DNA from: Caballeronia sp. LZ062
GTDB lineage: Bacteria > Pseudomonadota > Gammaproteobacteria > Burkholderiales > Burkholderiaceae
Direction: 5' to 3'
Length of the DNA stretch: 64,000 bases
Assembly: GCF_031450785.1 (NCBI RefSeq)
Contig: NZ_JARTWB010000002.1
Coordinates: forward strand, 1,798,001 to 1,862,000
Below are positions 9,288 through 22,118 of this stretch, piece by piece (positions within the stretch are counted from its first letter, which is position 1; each line of letters starts with the position of its first letter). The position numbers and the translations under genes are program-made. The notes beneath the pieces were generated by a model that saw only the letters and a program-made list of their open reading frames with translations, was not told the DNA's origin and searched no databases.

Positions 9288-9344
9288 AGGCGACGAGCGG
9301 CCGTCGCGCCGCTCGCCTAGCTCCGAAACCGTCGCCCCAAAACG

Positions 9345-9378
9345 AAAACCCCGCAAGTCTGACGACTTGCGGGGTTTT
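9345..9378. terminator. Bidirectional terminator between the lipoprotein gene and tRNA-Ser
   Basis: AAAACCCCGCAAGTC and GACTTGCGGGGTTTT form a perfect 15-bp stem around a 4-base loop. The flanks are T/A-rich in both directions. It serves the lipoprotein gene (+) and the tRNA-Ser/serS side (-). Confidence 0.92.
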
Positions 9379-9385
9379 GATGTCT

Positions 9386-9476
9386 TGGCGGAAAGGGTGG
9401 GATTCGAACCCACGGTACGGGGAAACCGTACGCCTGATTTCGAGTCAGGTACATTCGACCACTCTGCCACCTTTCC
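9386..9476 (-). tRNA. tRNA-Ser(CGA)
   Basis: On the minus strand the 5' GGAAAGG pairs with 3' CCTTTCC, followed by discriminator G and an encoded CCA. The anticodon stem-loop CTGACTCGAAATCAG gives anticodon CGA (reads UCG). A TTCGAATCC T-loop is present. The length of 91 nt with a long variable arm (GCGTACGGTTTCCCCGTACC region) is characteristic of a class II serine tRNA. It lies 109 bp downstream of serS on the same strand. Confidence 0.96.
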
Positions 9477-9585
9477 GTCTACCAGCTTGCTGCTGCCGGC
9501 CTTCGCTGAACGGGTCGTGCTCAACGAAGAATCGAAGTATATCGAAGTCCCGAAAGCTTTCCAAGCACCTTTTTGCAAATTAACG

Positions 9586-10920
<1,335 letters not shown>

Positions 10921-10999
10921 TTAGCGCACGGCCATCGGCGTTCGCGGGCGTCGCGGGATCGCTTGGCGAAATGGCTTGCGTCCAGCAGTGAAACGGCGC

Positions 11000-12316
11000 T
11001 CAGCGCTTCTTCGGCTCCTGATGCTCGCGGCGCCAGGCGTCATCGAGTTCGGAGAGCCGCGCGAGCTTTTCGCCGATCTTCCCTTCGAGGCCACGCGGCG
11101 TCGGGTGATACCAGTGCGGATCGCGCATACCGTCGGGCAGATACGTTTCGCCGGCAGCATACGCGTCCGGCTCGTCGTGCGCGTAGCGGTACTCGTGACC
11201 GTAGCCGAGCTCTTTCATCAGCTTGGTCGGCGCGTTGCGCAGATGCACCGGCACGCCGCGCGACTGATCCCGGCCGACGAAGCGCCGCGCCTCGTTATAC
11301 GCGTTGTAGCCCGCGTTCGACTTCGGCGCGACGGCGAGATAGATGAGCGCCTGCGCGATTGCGAGTTCTCCCTCCGGCGAGCCGAGGCGCTCGTACGTTT
11401 CGGCTGCGTCGAGGGCGATGCGCGCGCCGCGCGGATCGGCAAGCCCGATGTCTTCCCACGCCATGCGCACGATGCGCCGCACGAGATAACGCGGGTCCGC
11501 GCCGCCGTCGAGCATGCGGCAGAACCAGTACAGCGCGGCGTCCGGATTGCTGCCGCGCACCGACTTGTGCAGCGCGCTGATCTGGTCGTAGAACGCGTCG
11601 CCGCCCTTGTCGAAACGGCGGAGATTCTCGGCGAGCGCGCTGCCGAGCAGCGCGCCGTCCACTTCGGTTTTCTTTTGCTGCGCCGCCGCCCGCGCGACGA
11701 TTTCCAGATTGTTCAGCAGCTTGCGGCCGTCGCCGTCGGCCGAACCGACGAGCGCCTCGCGGGCTTCGTCCGTGAACGTCAGTCCGCCGAGTTCCGCGGT
11801 CGCCCGTTCGAGCAGTTCCTTGAGCTCGTCGGCATCGAGGCTCTTCAGCACGTACACGGCCGCGCGCGATAACAACGCGCTGTTCACTTCGAACGACGGA
11901 TTCTCGGTGGTCGCGCCGACGAACACGAAAAGTCCGGATTCGACGTGCGGCAAGAACGCATCCTGCTGACTCTTGTTGAAGCGATGCACCTCGTCGACGA
12001 ACACGAGCGTCTGCCGCCCGTTCGCGCGATGAATCTGCGCGGTCTCGACCGCCTCGCGGATATCCTTCACGCCGGAGAGCACCGCCGACAGCGAAATGAA
12101 CTCGGCGTCGAAGGCCGCCGCCATGAGGCGCGCGAGCGTGGTCTTGCCGACGCCGGGCGGCCCCCACAGAATCATCGAGTGCGCCTCGCCCGACTCGAAC
12201 GCGACGCGCAGCGGCTTGCTCGGCCCGAGCAGATGCTTCTGCCCGATGACTTCGTCGATGCTGCGGGGACGCAGACGCTCCGCGAGCGGAACGGTGCCAC
12301 GGTTTTCTTCGAACAT
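11000..12316 (-). CDS. rarA: Replication-associated recombination protein A (AAA+ ATPase)
   Basis: This 438-residue AAA+ protein of the RarA/MgsA/WRNIP1 family acts at stalled replication forks. Walker A is WGPPGVGKTT (51-60), Walker B is VFVDEVHRFNKSQQD and sensor 1 is GATTENPSF. The C-terminal tetramerisation domain carries SVRGSNPDAALYW and the typical end YLPDGMRDPHWYHPTPRG. The start at 12316 (MFEENRGTVPLAERLRP) matches the family; the frame stays open 69 codons upstream without support. The neighbour serS is the one usually linked to rarA. Confidence 0.96.
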   Translation of the reverse strand: MFEENRGTVPLAERLRPRSIDEVIGQKHLLGPSKPLRVAFESGEAHSMILWGPPGVGKTTLARLMAAAFDAEFISLSAVLSGVKDIREAVETAQIHRANGRQTLVFVDEVHRFNKSQQDAFLPHVESGLFVFVGATTENPSFEVNSALLSRAAVYVLKSLDADELKELLERATAELGGLTFTDEAREALVGSADGDGRKLLNNLEIVARAAAQQKKTEVDGALLGSALAENLRRFDKGGDAFYDQISALHKSVRGSNPDAALYWFCRMLDGGADPRYLVRRIVRMAWEDIGLADPRGARIALDAAETYERLGSPEGELAIAQALIYLAVAPKSNAGYNAYNEARRFVGRDQSRGVPVHLRNAPTKLMKELGYGHEYRYAHDEPDAYAAGETYLPDGMRDPHWYHPTPRGLEGKIGEKLARLSELDDAWRREHQEPKKR

Positions 12317-12550
12317 GTGCTGTGGACGCAATTTGAAGCGATTGAAGCAATGGAAGCAGGCTGCCGCGCAAACCGCGCACGCGGCGATAATCTTGCGCTT
12401 TTCAGAGTGCGCGCGGCATCGGCCGTTCGGCCTAGTGTTCAAGCCGGACGCCGGCAGGCACAATCGCGCACGATTCGCGTGATTATGACAGCCGCGCGCC
12501 CGGCGCGAATGGCGCCGTTCCAATCGACCTCCCTATAGGCAGACCTTTCG

Positions 12551-13855
12551 ATGCAGCAAGAGAACACTTCCACTTACGCGCCGCTCGTGCCGGTGCCCGC
12601 CGAGCGCCGCGCCTTCGGCGTGAGCGACGCCTTCGCGCTCTGGTTCTCGCTCGGCATCGGCTTGCTCGTCGCGCAGGCGGGCGCGCTGCTGGTGCCGGGG
12701 CTGTCGCCGCCGCACGCGCTCGCCGCCATCGCCATAGGCACGGTCATCGGCGTCGTGCTGCTCGCCCTCGCGGGCGTGGTCGGCACGGATACGGGACTCG
12801 CGGCCATGTCCTCGCTGCGCCCGACGCTCGGCGTGCGCGGCGCGTCGGTGCCCGCCGTGCTCAACGCGGTGCAACTGGTCGGCTGGGGATCGTTCGAGAT
12901 CATCGTCATGCGCGATTCCGCCGACGCGCTCGCCAAACAATCGTTCCATTTCTCGATGCCGCTCGTCTGGACGCTCCTCTTCGGCGCCCTCGCGACGCTG
13001 CTCGCGGTGAGCGGACCGCTCTCTTTCGTGCGGCGCTTTCTGCGCACGTGGGGCATCTGGCTTTTGCTCGGCGGGGCGGGCTGGCTGACATGGAATCTGC
13101 TGTCCAAGCACGATCTCGCCGCGCTGATGGCGCGCCCCGGCACCGGCGAGATGGCGTTCGGCGCCGGTATCGACCTCGTGGTTGCAATGCCGCTGTCGTG
13201 GCTGCCGCTGATTGCCGACTACACGCGCTTCGGCCGCAGCGCGGGCGGCACGTTTCGCGGCACGCTGCTCGGTTACGGCATCGCGAACCTGTGGTTCTAT
13301 GCGCTCGGCGCGGTGTACGGGCTGGCTGCGGGCGGCGGCGACACGCTGCTGACCGTGGCGCTCGCGCAGGCAGGCGGCGGCATCGCGCTGCTCTTGATTC
13401 TCATCGACGAAATCGACAACGCGTTCGCCGACATTCACTCGGCGGCCGTGTCCACCGGCACTTTCTGGGCGCGCGCGAGCGTGCCGATGCTATCGGCGGC
13501 GTATGGCGCGTTGTGCACGCTCGTCGCGCTCGTCGTGGCGATGGGCAAGTATCAGAACTTCCTGCTCTTAATCGGCTCGGTATTCGCGCCGCTGTTCGGC
13601 GTGGTGCTGGCGGACCACTTCATCGTGCGAAAGCGCCGTGTGGATGCTGCCGCGGTGGGCCGCATCGACGGGCGCTATGGCTACTCGGGCGGCTGGCACG
13701 TGAGCGCGTTCATCGCGTGGGGCGTGGGAATCGCGGCTTATCACGCGATCAACGCATGGCTGCCGAACCTCGGCGCGACGCTGCCGTCGCTCGCGCTGGG
13801 CGCGGTGTGCTATCTGCTCCTGGTGTCGGCGCGGCGAACGGCGGTGGCTTCCTGA
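12551..13855 (+). CDS. NCS1-family permease, CytX-like (hydroxymethylpyrimidine/cytosine type)
   Basis: This 434-residue polytopic membrane protein of the nucleobase:cation symporter-1 family has about 12 hydrophobic segments. FGVSDAFALWFSLGIG at the N-terminus, VQLVGWGSFEIIVMRDSA in helix 3 and the IDEIDNAFADIHSAAVST segment resemble CytX-type putative hydroxymethylpyrimidine transporters rather than CodB. No TPP-riboswitch consensus is visible in the 234-bp leader and no thiamine genes are adjacent, so the substrate stays open (hydroxymethylpyrimidine, cytosine or a related base). It is divergent from rarA. Confidence 0.85.
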   Translation: MQQENTSTYAPLVPVPAERRAFGVSDAFALWFSLGIGLLVAQAGALLVPGLSPPHALAAIAIGTVIGVVLLALAGVVGTDTGLAAMSSLRPTLGVRGASVPAVLNAVQLVGWGSFEIIVMRDSADALAKQSFHFSMPLVWTLLFGALATLLAVSGPLSFVRRFLRTWGIWLLLGGAGWLTWNLLSKHDLAALMARPGTGEMAFGAGIDLVVAMPLSWLPLIADYTRFGRSAGGTFRGTLLGYGIANLWFYALGAVYGLAAGGGDTLLTVALAQAGGGIALLLILIDEIDNAFADIHSAAVSTGTFWARASVPMLSAAYGALCTLVALVVAMGKYQNFLLLIGSVFAPLFGVVLADHFIVRKRRVDAAAVGRIDGRYGYSGGWHVSAFIAWGVGIAAYHAINAWLPNLGATLPSLALGAVCYLLLVSARRTAVAS

Positions 13856-13865
13856 GCGCAATGTC

Positions 13866-13900
13866 GGCGCGCGCCGATTCGTCTTGCGAATCAGCGCGCT
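13866..13900. terminator. Inverted repeat downstream of the CytX-like gene
   Basis: GCGCGC-C-GATTCG and CGAATC-A-GCGCGC form a stem of 12 pairs with one mismatch around a short loop. No clear T-run follows, so it may be a weak terminator or an RNA-stabilising hairpin between the convergent permease and ureohydrolase genes. Confidence 0.4.
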
Positions 13901-13975
13901 AGCCGACTTGTCAGGCGATTTTCCACAGGGCGTTGCACAGAAGTTGTGGAGAACTGCCCGGGGCGCGCGCCATCG

Positions 13976-14986
13976 TCAGTTGCGTCTCTCTACGCCCGGC
14001 AGCACGCAAAGCAGTTCGAACGCCAGATTCGCCCCGAGCAGCGCAGTCGTGCCGAACGGATCATAAGGCGGCGCCACTTCCACCAAGTCCGCCCCGACGA
14101 TGTTCAGCCCCCACGCGCCGCGGACGATCTCCAGCGCTTGCGGCACAGTCAGCCCGGCTATTTCCGGCGTCCCGGTGCCCGGCGCGAACGCGGGGTCGAT
14201 GCCGTCGATATCGAACGTGATGTACACCGGTCCGTCGCCCATCTGCGCGCGCACCTCGTCCATCAAGGGCGCGAGCGAGCGGTGCCAGCACTCCTCCGTC
14301 TGCACGACGCGAAAGCCCTGCTCGCGGCACCAGTCGAAGTCGCCCGCTTCGTAGCCCGTGCCGCGCAAGCCGATCTGAACGACGCGCTCGCAATCGAGCA
14401 GTCCCTCTTCCACCGCGCGGCGAAACGGCGTGCCGTGCGCGATTTTCTCGCCGAACATGGTGTCGTTGACGTCCGCGTGCGCGTCCACATGAATGAGGCC
14501 GACTTTCCCGTGCTTCGCGTGCATCGCGCGCAGAATCGGCAGCGCGATGGTGTGGTCACCGCCGAGCGTGATCGGCTTGCAATCGTGCTCCAGAATCTCC
14601 CGATACGCGCGCTCGATGCGGTCGATCGAATCGAGCAGGTTGTACGGATTGATCGACACGTCGCCGATGTCCGCGACGCGCAACGAATCGAACGGCGCGG
14701 CGCGCGTCGCCATGTTGTACGGACGCAGCAGCACCGACTCGCTGCGCACCTGACGCGGCCCGAAGCGCGCGCCCGTGCGGTTGGATGTGCCGAGATCGAA
14801 CGGCACGCCGACGAAACACGCGTCCAGCCCCGACGCCGACTCGACGTACGGCAGACGCATCATCGTCGCGATGCCGCCGCAGCGCGGCATCTGATTGCCC
14901 GAAAGCGGCTGCGGCCGCTCCGCGCGATGGTCGCGCAAATAGGAATCGAAGTGGTCGGCGGGCGCGAACAGCGAGGACGTATTCAT
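13976..14986 (-). CDS. Ureohydrolase: guanidinobutyrase/agmatinase family
   Basis: This 336-residue binuclear Mn enzyme has all the arginase-superfamily ligand motifs in order: GGDHTIALPI, IHVDAHADVND and FDIDGIDPAFAPGTGTPE. These enzymes hydrolyse a guanidino group to urea plus an amine. The N-terminal MPRCGGIATMMRLP segment is typical of guanidinobutyrase (GbuA) and guanidinopropionase-like members, so 4-guanidinobutyrate is the first candidate; agmatine is also possible. The ATG at 14986 is preferred to a TTG three codons upstream. A LysR regulator is divergent 126 bp away, suggesting substrate-inducible expression. Confidence 0.88.
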   Translation of the reverse strand: MNTSSLFAPADHFDSYLRDHRAERPQPLSGNQMPRCGGIATMMRLPYVESASGLDACFVGVPFDLGTSNRTGARFGPRQVRSESVLLRPYNMATRAAPFDSLRVADIGDVSINPYNLLDSIDRIERAYREILEHDCKPITLGGDHTIALPILRAMHAKHGKVGLIHVDAHADVNDTMFGEKIAHGTPFRRAVEEGLLDCERVVQIGLRGTGYEAGDFDWCREQGFRVVQTEECWHRSLAPLMDEVRAQMGDGPVYITFDIDGIDPAFAPGTGTPEIAGLTVPQALEIVRGAWGLNIVGADLVEVAPPYDPFGTTALLGANLAFELLCVLPGVERRN

Positions 14987-15112
14987 ATCGGTCAATGTCG
15001 GTCAATGTCAGTTGAAGTCGGACACTTCGTATTAATACGCGCATCTGCCGCGAGATAAAATGCGGCCGAAATAACCTTCACATCGATTTCGATCGATGTT
15101 CCGGCGGCGCGC

Positions 15113-16045
15113 ATGTTCACTCACCTTTCCGACCTCGATTTGCGGCTCATCCGCGTCTTCCTCGCCATCGTGGATGCGGGCGGCGTCTCGTCCGCGCAGG
15201 CGACGCTGAACGTCGGCCAGTCGACCATCAGCACGCAGCTGGCGACGCTCGAAAGCCGCCTCGGTTATCGGCTGTGCGAACGCGGGCGCGGCGGCTTCGC
15301 GTTGACATCGCGCGGCGAGCAATTCGTCGATGCGTGCCGCACGCTGCTCGCCGCCGTCGATACCTTCGATTCGACCGCGCGCAATGTCGGCAAGAAGCTC
15401 GTCGGCACGCTGACGCTCGGGATGATCGGCAATACACCGGTGAGCGCGAACGCGCGCATCAGCGAGGCCATCGCGCGATTCAGGCAGCGCGACGAATCGG
15501 TGCGCTTCTCCGTGCTCGTGCGATCGCCGGGCGAACTCGAAGAAATGCTGCTCGCCGGGCGCATCCAGATGGCGATCGGCTATTTCTGGCATCGGGTGCC
15601 GTCGCTCGACTACACGGAGATCTTCGCGGAGGACCAGCTCGCCTATTGCGGGCAAGCGCATCCTCTCTTCAAGCGCGCGGGCCGCGTCACGCTTGCGCAG
15701 ACCGCCGGTCACGACTGGGCGTGGCGCAGTTACCCGCTGCCGGAGGCCGCAGCGCTGATGCCGGGCTCGATCACCGCCGTCGCCGACAACATGGAAGCGG
15801 TCGCCATGCTCGTGCTGTCAGGGCGGCACCTCGGCTATCTGCCGGAGCATTTCGCTGCACCGTATGTAGACGACGGCTCCCTTGCGGCGCTGAATCCGAA
15901 GGCGATGCGCTACCGGGTCGCGTTCCAGATGGTCACGCGCGCGGACAGGGCGCGCGGCGCGCGCGGAACGAAGAGCGATATCGTCGATGCGTTGATCGAG
16001 GATATGACGACAGCGCATCGCGTGTCGCCAATAACAGCTTCTTAG
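15113..16045 (+). CDS. LysR-family transcriptional regulator
   Basis: This 310-residue LysR protein has an N-terminal winged HTH (residues 8-67) with LRVFLAIVDAGGVSSAQATL-like spacing and QSTISTQLATLESRLGYRLC as recognition helix and wing. The remainder is a periplasmic-binding-protein-like effector domain (about 95-300). It is divergent from the ureohydrolase gene, the classic LysR arrangement, so it probably activates guanidino-compound catabolism in response to substrate. The 126-bp spacer should hold its operator; no T-N11-A box is convincing by eye. Confidence 0.88.
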   Translation: MFTHLSDLDLRLIRVFLAIVDAGGVSSAQATLNVGQSTISTQLATLESRLGYRLCERGRGGFALTSRGEQFVDACRTLLAAVDTFDSTARNVGKKLVGTLTLGMIGNTPVSANARISEAIARFRQRDESVRFSVLVRSPGELEEMLLAGRIQMAIGYFWHRVPSLDYTEIFAEDQLAYCGQAHPLFKRAGRVTLAQTAGHDWAWRSYPLPEAAALMPGSITAVADNMEAVAMLVLSGRHLGYLPEHFAAPYVDDGSLAALNPKAMRYRVAFQMVTRADRARGARGTKSDIVDALIEDMTTAHRVSPITAS

Positions 16046-16237
16046 CCGTCAAAACTAATCAACGCCTGCCTCTACAACATGCATCGCGCATTTTTCAACC
16101 AGGTAGGCGAAAATCGATTGCGAATTCAATCGGACTCCTCTTATTATCGTCTGACGCATCAACGGATCGCTTGAGAACAGTCCGTCCATGCGCGCGGTCT
16201 CGACAGCCGCGACAACACGACCAATAAGGGGAACACG

Positions 16238-16681
16238 ATGAGCAAATCGAAGCTGCGCAGTGCGGAACGCTGGGGAATCGCAATGACGGCCGCGGCCGCC
16301 TGCGTTGCCACGTCGGCGAACGCGTACACGATGCCGGGCGGCACGATCACATTCAGAGGCGCACTGGTTTCGCCGCCGTTCGCGGTAGCGGCGGTATCAG
16401 CGCAAGCGGGATCAGCGACATGGAGCCGAAGCGGGCAAACCGCGATTGTCGCGTTCGACGCCTATCCGAACAGCACACCGAACGCTGCCGTTTCGCTGAG
16501 GGCGGACAACCATCGCGCGACATCCGATGCCCTGACCACGGACTTCGTGGACGGCAACGGTCGTCGCATTGCGGCGGGCAGCGACGGCGCGTTTCGCGTC
16601 GGCGGCTCTGGTGGAGTCTTATCGATAGAGAGCAAGGCGCGATCAGCACAACGCGTGACGGTCGTCACCGAATATCGCTAG
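16238..16681 (+). CDS. Small secreted protein, possibly fimbrillin-like
   Basis: This 147-residue protein has a Sec signal peptide (MSKSKLRSAERWGIAMTAAA, cleavage after SANA near residue 29). The mature start, MPGGTITFRGALVSPPFAV, resembles the first strand of type 1 fimbrial subunits (G-x-I-x-F-x-G-x-V). The disulphide cysteines of that family are absent and no chaperone/usher genes are nearby, so this is weak. It stands alone, convergent with lolA. Function unknown. Confidence 0.6.
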   Translation: MSKSKLRSAERWGIAMTAAAACVATSANAYTMPGGTITFRGALVSPPFAVAAVSAQAGSATWSRSGQTAIVAFDAYPNSTPNAAVSLRADNHRATSDALTTDFVDGNGRRIAAGSDGAFRVGGSGGVLSIESKARSAQRVTVVTEYR

Positions 16682-16725
16682 ACCCGCGAACAGGACGCGC
16701 GGCTCCGACGAGCCGCGCCGAGAAA

Positions 16726-17397
16726 TCATCCGTTAATGACGTCCGCGCCTTTGGGCACGTTGAACTTGAAGGTATCGGCCTTGACAGGCGGATTCTTCTG
16801 GATGTTCGAGAACGTGAGCAACGTCACGTTGCCGAATACGTCGTGCAGTTCCATCGCTTCCAGATTGCCGTCCTTGAAGCCGATGCCAACCGTCTGGAAC
16901 TGCGTGTCCTTCGCCTTCGGTGTCAATTCCAGCCAGTCGATGCCGCCTTTTACGCCCGCATCGCGCAACGTGAAGTTCTTTTCCAGATCGTTGCTGCCGA
17001 AGAGAATGGCCGCCGGGCTCGCGCCGAGCGCGCCGCCGAGACTGCGCACCGTGACCTGGTTCAAGTCCTTGTCGTAGACGTAGAGCTTGTCGCCGTCTGC
17101 CTGCAAGAGCTGCGAGTACGGCTTCTCATAGGACCAGATGAACTTGCCCGGCCGCGCGAACATGAACGTGCCGCTCGACATCGTGCCCTTGGTCGGCGTC
17201 GTGACCGTGCTCGCGCCGTTATTGACCTTGCCGGGCGCCTTGACTTCCTGCTGCGTGAAATCGCCGCGCGCCGCGTGAACCTGCGACACGAACAACTTCA
17301 ACTGCTCGGTCCCGCTCGCGAATGCGTGCGATGCAAACGACATCGACGCCGACAGCAGCGCCGCGCCGAATGCCTTCTTCCCCGTGTACTGCTTCAT
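16726..17397 (-). CDS. lolA: Outer-membrane lipoprotein carrier protein LolA
   Basis: This 223-residue periplasmic chaperone accepts lipoproteins from LolCDE and delivers them to LolB. It has a signal peptide ([20 protein letters not shown], cleavage around FASHAFA), then the mature start [20 protein letters not shown] typical of Lol[22 protein letters not shown] stretch forms part of the lipid-binding half-barrel. It starts 32 bp after ftsK on the same strand, so the two are probably co-transcribed, as in many gamma- and betaproteobacteria. Confidence 0.96.
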   Translation of the reverse strand: MKQYTGKKAFGAALLSASMSFASHAFASGTEQLKLFVSQVHAARGDFTQQEVKAPGKVNNGASTVTTPTKGTMSSGTFMFARPGKFIWSYEKPYSQLLQADGDKLYVYDKDLNQVTVRSLGGALGASPAAILFGSNDLEKNFTLRDAGVKGGIDWLELTPKAKDTQFQTVGIGFKDGNLEAMELHDVFGNVTLLTFSNIQKNPPVKADTFKFNVPKGADVING

Positions 17398-17429
17398 CCT
17401 GTTGTTCTCCTTCCGTAGCCGTCCGCGCG

Positions 17430-19757
17430 CTATTCCGACTCGCGAGCGGGCGTGAGGATCTCGCGGTTGCCGTTCGACGACATGGCGGACACGAGACCCG
17501 AATTCTCCATCTGTTCCAAAAGGCGCGCGGCGCGGTTATAGCCGATGCGCAAGTGCCGCTGCACGAGCGAAATAGACGCGCGCTTGTTCTTGATGACGAC
17601 CTCGACCGCCTGATCGTACAAAGGATCGGACTCGCCATCGGTCGACCCGGTTCCGCCCGCGCCCGCCGCGCCTTCGTCGCCTTCGCCCGCCAGCCCGCCT
17701 TCCAGAATGCCTTCGATGTAATTCGGCTCGCCGTGCTCCTTCAGCTTGTCGACCACGCGATGCACTTCCTCGTCCGACACGAACGCGCCGTGCACGCGCA
17801 CAGGCAGGCCCGAACCCGGCGGCAGATACAGCATGTCGCCCATGCCGAGCAGCGATTCGGCGCCCTGCTGATCCAGAATCGTGCGCGAGTCGATCTTCGA
17901 CGACACCTGGAACGCCATGCGCGTCGGCACGTTCGCCTTGATGAGGCCGGTGATCACGTCCACCGAGGGACGCTGCGTCGCGAGAATCAAATGGATGCCC
18001 GCCGCCCGCGCCTTTTGCGCGATACGCGCGATCAGTTCTTCCACCTTCTTGCCGACGACCATCATGAGATCGGCGAGTTCGTCGATCACCACCACGATGT
18101 TCGGCAGGCGCGTAAGCGGCTCCGGATCGTCGGGCGTGAGGCTGAACGGATTCGGAATCTTCTCGTCGCGCTTCTTCGCTTCGTCGATCTTCGAATTGAA
18201 GCTCGCGAGATTTCGCACGCCCATCTTGCTCATGAGCTTGTAGCGGCGCTCCATTTCGGCGACGGCCCAGTTCAGCGCGTGGCCGGCCTGCCGCATGTCG
18301 GTGACGACCGGGCACAGCAGATGAGGAATGCCTTCGTAGACACTCATTTCGAGCATCTTCGGATCGATCAGAATGAGCCGCACCTGGTCCGCGCTCGCCT
18401 TGTAGAGCAGCGACAGGATCATCGCGTTGATACCGACCGACTTGCCCGAACCCGTCGTGCCCGCGACGAGCAAGTGCGGCATCTTGGCGAGATCGGCACA
18501 GACCGGATTGCCGCCGATGTCCTTGCCGAGGCCCATCGTGAGCGGCGAGGCCGCCGCCGCGTAGACTTCGGAGCCGAGAATCTCCGAGAGCTTGACCGTC
18601 TGCCGGCGCTGGTTCGGCAATTCCAGCGCCATGTAGTTCTTGCCGGGAATCGTCTCGACGACGCGAATCGACACGAGCGACAGCGAACGCGCCAGATCCT
18701 TCGCCAGACCGACGATCTGGCTGCCCTTCACGCCCGTCGCCGGCTCGATTTCATAGCGCGTCACGACCGGCCCCGGATACGCGGCGACCACGCTCACTTC
18801 GACGCCGAAATCCTTCAGCTTCTTTTCGATCAGGCGCGACGTGTATTCCAGCGTATCGGCGGCGATGGTTTCCTGCGTCTTCGGCGGCGGATCCAGCAAC
18901 GCGATGGCCGGCAACGTGGAATCGCCCGGCAGATCCGCGAAAAGCGGCACCTGCTTTTCCTTTTCGACGCGCTCCGAGCGCGGCGGCGTCGCGACCGGCG
19001 GCACGATCACGACCGGCTCGTGATCCTCGTGCTTCACGCGCGAGCGCACGACCTTGCCTTCGCGCTTCGATGCGGCTTCTTCGCCGAGCTTGCGGTCGCG
19101 GCCCGCTTCGCGGCGCAGTTGCGCGCCGGTGATCGCGTTGAGAATGCCTTCGCCGACTTTCTCGCACACCGAGAGCCACGAGAACCGGAAATACAGCGAC
19201 AGACCAATGGCGAGCGCAATCAGCAGAAAAAGCGTCGCGCCCGTGAAACCGAGGGCATGCGATACGTGACGCGCGATCATGTCGCCGACCACGCCGCCGG
19301 GCGCGCGCGGCAGCGGCACCTTGAGCGACCACATGCGCAGCGCCTCGATGCCGTCCGTTGCGAGCAGCACCAGGACGAACGCGAACGCTTGCGCAAGCCA
19401 CGTGCGGTCGCGCGGCGCGCCTTCATCGTCCGACGATGCTTGCGCCGCAGGTTCCGCGATGCGCCGGTAATTGGCGACAATGCGCCGCCCGAGCAGCACG
19501 ACGAGCCAGTACGACGACAGCCCGAACACCAGCAGCAGAATGTCCGACGTGTACGCGCCGACGCGCCCCGCCCAGTTTGAAATGTGATCGACGCTCACGG
19601 CGTGCGTCCAGCTCGGATCTTTCCGGCTGTACGAAATGAGCGCCATGACGAGGAAAAGCCCGAGGGCGACCTGGAGAATCCAGCGAATCTCGGTGAAGAG
19701 CCGCGACATGCGGTGCGGCAACGCCTGCGGGCTCGCGGAATAGGATGCTTTGGCCAT
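17430..19757 (-). CDS. ftsK: DNA translocase FtsK
   Basis: This 775-residue FtsK/SpoIIIE motor resolves chromosome dimers and pumps DNA at the division septum. Four N-terminal membrane segments (about 25-190) precede a charged linker. The RecA-like motor follows, with Walker [11 protein letters not shown] near residue 430 and Walker [15 protein letters not shown] near 550. The C-terminal gamma winged helix (about 705-775; [20 protein letters not shown]) reads KOPS sequences. The linker is much shorter than in E. coli (1,329 residues), as is usual for betaproteobacteria. lolA follows immediately. Confidence 0.97.
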   Translation of the reverse strand: MAKASYSASPQALPHRMSRLFTEIRWILQVALGLFLVMALISYSRKDPSWTHAVSVDHISNWAGRVGAYTSDILLLVFGLSSYWLVVLLGRRIVANYRRIAEPAAQASSDDEGAPRDRTWLAQAFAFVLVLLATDGIEALRMWSLKVPLPRAPGGVVGDMIARHVSHALGFTGATLFLLIALAIGLSLYFRFSWLSVCEKVGEGILNAITGAQLRREAGRDRKLGEEAASKREGKVVRSRVKHEDHEPVVIVPPVATPPRSERVEKEKQVPLFADLPGDSTLPAIALLDPPPKTQETIAADTLEYTSRLIEKKLKDFGVEVSVVAAYPGPVVTRYEIEPATGVKGSQIVGLAKDLARSLSLVSIRVVETIPGKNYMALELPNQRRQTVKLSEILGSEVYAAAASPLTMGLGKDIGGNPVCADLAKMPHLLVAGTTGSGKSVGINAMILSLLYKASADQVRLILIDPKMLEMSVYEGIPHLLCPVVTDMRQAGHALNWAVAEMERRYKLMSKMGVRNLASFNSKIDEAKKRDEKIPNPFSLTPDDPEPLTRLPNIVVVIDELADLMMVVGKKVEELIARIAQKARAAGIHLILATQRPSVDVITGLIKANVPTRMAFQVSSKIDSRTILDQQGAESLLGMGDMLYLPPGSGLPVRVHGAFVSDEEVHRVVDKLKEHGEPNYIEGILEGGLAGEGDEGAAGAGGTGSTDGESDPLYDQAVEVVIKNKRASISLVQRHLRIGYNRAARLLEQMENSGLVSAMSSNGNREILTPARESE

Positions 19758-21109
<1,352 letters not shown>

Positions 21110-21145
21110 GCAGGGAGGCGCCGCGCGCCTAGCCGACGTTTCGTC

Positions 21146-21183
21146 AAAAACGGGCCCCGGTTCGCGCCGCCGGCCCGTTTTTT
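21146..21183 (+). terminator. Rho-independent terminator after trxB
   Basis: AAAAACGGGCC and GGCCCGTTTTTT pair around a ~15-base GC-rich loop, followed by a run of T. It lies 37 bases beyond the trxB stop. Confidence 0.85.
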
Positions 21184-21317
21184 GTTTCCAGCATCGTGGA
21201 CGGGCGTTTCGTGCCGGCGCATCCGGCAATGACCGCGCCCGTGGCACAATCGGCGCTTCACGTCGGATCGCCGCTCCTTCCGCCGCTGCATTCGCAGCCG
21301 TACTTTCTGGCCGAACG

Positions 21318-22109
21318 ATGCCCAAAAATCTTCCCCACCCGAACGAACCGAAGCCGCGCCGACCGCAGACGCCGCGTCCGGCCGCTGCGGAAAAGCCGCC
21401 TGCCGCCGATCCGCGCGATGTGAAGGACGCGCTCAAGCGCGACGGCCTCGCGGGGCTGGCTGCGCTGAAAAGCGCGCTCGAGGCGGACGCCGACAAGCGC
21501 GCCGCCGAACGCGCCGCGGCGGCGCTCGCCGAGCGTGAAGCGGCCGCGCACGCTGACGAGTTTCGCCGCTCGATCGGCCAGATCGAGCCGCTGAAAACGC
21601 CGCCGCGTATGACGGTGACGCGCGTTCCCCCGCCGCCGCTTCCGCTGCAAAGCCGCCGCGACGAGGAAGCCGTGCTGCAGGAGGCGCTCTCCGACGAGTA
21701 CGACCCGGAAAGCCTGCTCGACATCGACGAGACGCTTTCGTATTGCCGGCCGGGTATCAGCCAGGAAGTCGTGAAGAAGCTGCGGCGCGGCGCGTGGATC
21801 GTGCAGGCGCAGCTCGATCTGCACGGCATGCGCCGAGAGGAAGCGCGCGAGGCGCTCGCGGAATTCATCCGTGAATCGGTGAAGCGCGGGCTGCGCTGCC
21901 TGCGCGTGATTCACGGCAAGGGCTTGGGCTCCATCGGCAAGGAACCGATTCTCAAGGGCAAAGTGCGCGCGTGGCTCACGCAAAAGGCGGAAGTGATTGC
22001 CTTTTGTCAGGCGCGTCCGCACGACGGCGGCGCAGGCGCCGTGGTCGTTCTGCTGCAGCCGGGCGGCACGCCGCGGCATCACAATCATCCACAAGACAAG
22101 ACCCGCTGA
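21318..22109 (+). CDS. Smr-domain protein
   Basis: This 263-residue protein has a charged, Ala/Pro-rich N-terminal half (1-130) and a C-terminal Smr domain (about 170-258). That domain contains the diagnostic LDLHGMRREEA and IHGKGLGS motifs. Small MutS-related domains bind or nick nucleic acids; stand-alone Smr proteins include ribosome-associated nucleases that cut mRNA at collided ribosomes. Which role applies here cannot be told. It is followed 9 bases later by the TRIC-family gene, suggesting co-transcription. Confidence 0.85.
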   Translation: MPKNLPHPNEPKPRRPQTPRPAAAEKPPAADPRDVKDALKRDGLAGLAALKSALEADADKRAAERAAAALAEREAAAHADEFRRSIGQIEPLKTPPRMTVTRVPPPPLPLQSRRDEEAVLQEALSDEYDPESLLDIDETLSYCRPGISQEVVKKLRRGAWIVQAQLDLHGMRREEAREALAEFIRESVKRGLRCLRVIHGKGLGSIGKEPILKGKVRAWLTQKAEVIAFCQARPHDGGAGAVVVLLQPGGTPRHHNHPQDKTR

Positions 22110-22118
22110 ACAACGAAC

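Noticed and set aside
12317..12550. Possible TPP riboswitch ahead of the CytX-like permease
   Set aside because: The conserved TPP-aptamer elements (including the CUGAGA core) could not be found in the leader.
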